From CAZQKW01 sp964594075 (GTDB lineage: Bacteria > Desulfobacterota > WTBG01 > CAIYCZ01): 6,794 nucleotides of DNA. Numbering within the stretch: position 1 is the stretch's first letter; the number at the start of each line of letters is the position of its first letter. The DNA is taken from assembly GCA_964594075.1 (NCBI GenBank), contig CAZQKW010000088.1, forward strand, positions 1 to 6,794, read 5' to 3'. The notes beneath the pieces were generated by a model, which saw only the letters and a list, made by a program, of their open reading frames with translations, made no database searches and was not told the origin of the DNA. Positions 6,386 through 6,794 of the stretch are shown one piece after another. The position numbers and the translations under genes are program-made.

Positions 6386-6794
6386 GCAATGGCCTCATTT
6401 TCTTTTTTAATGTACTGCACTGAATTAAAAAGTTGAGTAATTTATTTCATAAATTCTTAAATATTACCAGTAAAAAGCTGTCCGTTGATATGCTGTTTAT
6501 AGCAAGATTTCTATTGCCCGTTATTTTTTTAAAATCATTTTAGCTGAAGGGTATCAAAAATATAATATAATCATTTATATTTTCTCTCTTAACAAATTAG
6601 ATTTCTTTATATTTTTTGTATTTTTTATATTGCGTCTTTAGCAATCATTTGCCCATCATGCAACAGCTAATATTCCTTGGTAAAAAAGGGATTAAAGCCC
6701 GAAGGCAACTGAAAACAATTAATTTAACACCATGTAGTGCCAGGACTTTCCCCAAAAAATTTAAGAATCAAAGAGGGGCAGTTGATTTTCATTG
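6386..6794. other. A/T-rich region upstream of the cluster, no supported gene
   Basis: About 400 bases with many A/T runs and no convincing coding frame. It probably holds the cluster promoter and 5' leader, but several TTGNTA- and TATAAT-like strings occur by chance in such sequence and I cannot pick one. A small imperfect hairpin can be drawn at 6638-6670 (TTAGC/GCTAA outside, TTGC/GCAA inside) without a following U-run on either strand. At the far edge a minus-strand frame (6761-6793) reads NENQLPLFDS then TAA. It may be the tail of a gene that starts outside the window, but ten codons are too few to call it. Confidence 0.5.
6393..6396 (-). promoter_or_regulatory. Ribosome binding site of the GT2 gene
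   Basis: GAGG (in AATGAGG) lies 7 bp before the ATG at 6385 on the minus strand. An upstream ATG at 6396-6398 is out of frame, so the annotated start is preferred. Only this gene and the carbamoyltransferase have a clear Shine-Dalgarno in the window. Confidence 0.7.

Noticed and set aside
6074..6436. 120-codon open frame on the plus strand
   Set aside because: It is antisense to the GT2 gene, whose motifs are unmistakable. The translation matches nothing I know.
6697..6706. GCC-TTCG-GGC mini-hairpin on the minus strand, considered as a riboswitch or terminator
   Set aside because: Only three base pairs, with no extension of the stem and no match to a riboswitch core I can recall.
6658..6794. 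Plus-strand frame open from ATG to the window edge (45 codons)
   Set aside because: No ribosome site, no recognisable motif and a lysine/arginine-rich translation typical of chance frames in A/T-rich DNA.

Overview
The window is a block of genes all read from the minus strand, so transcription runs from high to low coordinates. The order is GT2 glycosyltransferase (5714-6385), membrane GT-C/PMT-family glycosyltransferase (3656-5710), cobalamin-binding radical SAM enzyme (2220-3638), a broken four-helix-bundle gene (1812-2180), then a NodU/TobZ-type carbamoyltransferase (61-1755). The first three genes are packed with 3-bp and 17-bp gaps. The 464-bp gap before the carbamoyltransferase is the exception, and it holds the four-helix-bundle gene. 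No RNA gene, CRISPR array or intact transposase was seen.

How the genes could work together (inference): the GT2 enzyme resembles dolichyl/polyprenyl-phosphate sugar synthases, and PMT/ArnT-type GT-C enzymes use such lipid-linked sugars outside the inner membrane. The two adjacent genes therefore look like a donor-maker and donor-user pair. The radical SAM enzyme and the carbamoyltransferase would be tailoring enzymes, for example C-methylation or rearrangement and O-carbamoylation of a sugar, lipid or small molecule. The likely product is a modified surface glycan or glycolipid, but no substrate can be read from the sequence.

The most notable observation is the reading frame at 1812-2180 on the minus strand. 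It encodes a full-length (122 codon) S23/IVP-type four-helix-bundle protein interrupted by a single in-frame TGA at codon 54, inside the conserved NIAEG-x-GR motif where the family has an aromatic residue. It is flanked by G-rich, TTTAGGG-like short repeats in inverted orientation. One of these forms a canonical G-quadruplex motif that starts at the last base of the radical SAM stop codon. The gene looks like a hitchhiking cassette dropped into an operon.

The organism is a bacterium. ATG starts with GAGG-type ribosome sites and operon packing support this. The gene mix (B12 radical SAM, NodU-type carbamoyltransferase, PMT-family enzyme with a C-terminal beta domain, S23-like four-helix bundle) is of a kind common in uncultured lineages such as Omnitrophota or Planctomycetota-like bacteria, but the phylum is a guess. 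The 409 bp upstream of the GT2 gene (6386-6794) is very A/T rich and holds no gene I can support. It probably carries the operon promoter and leader.
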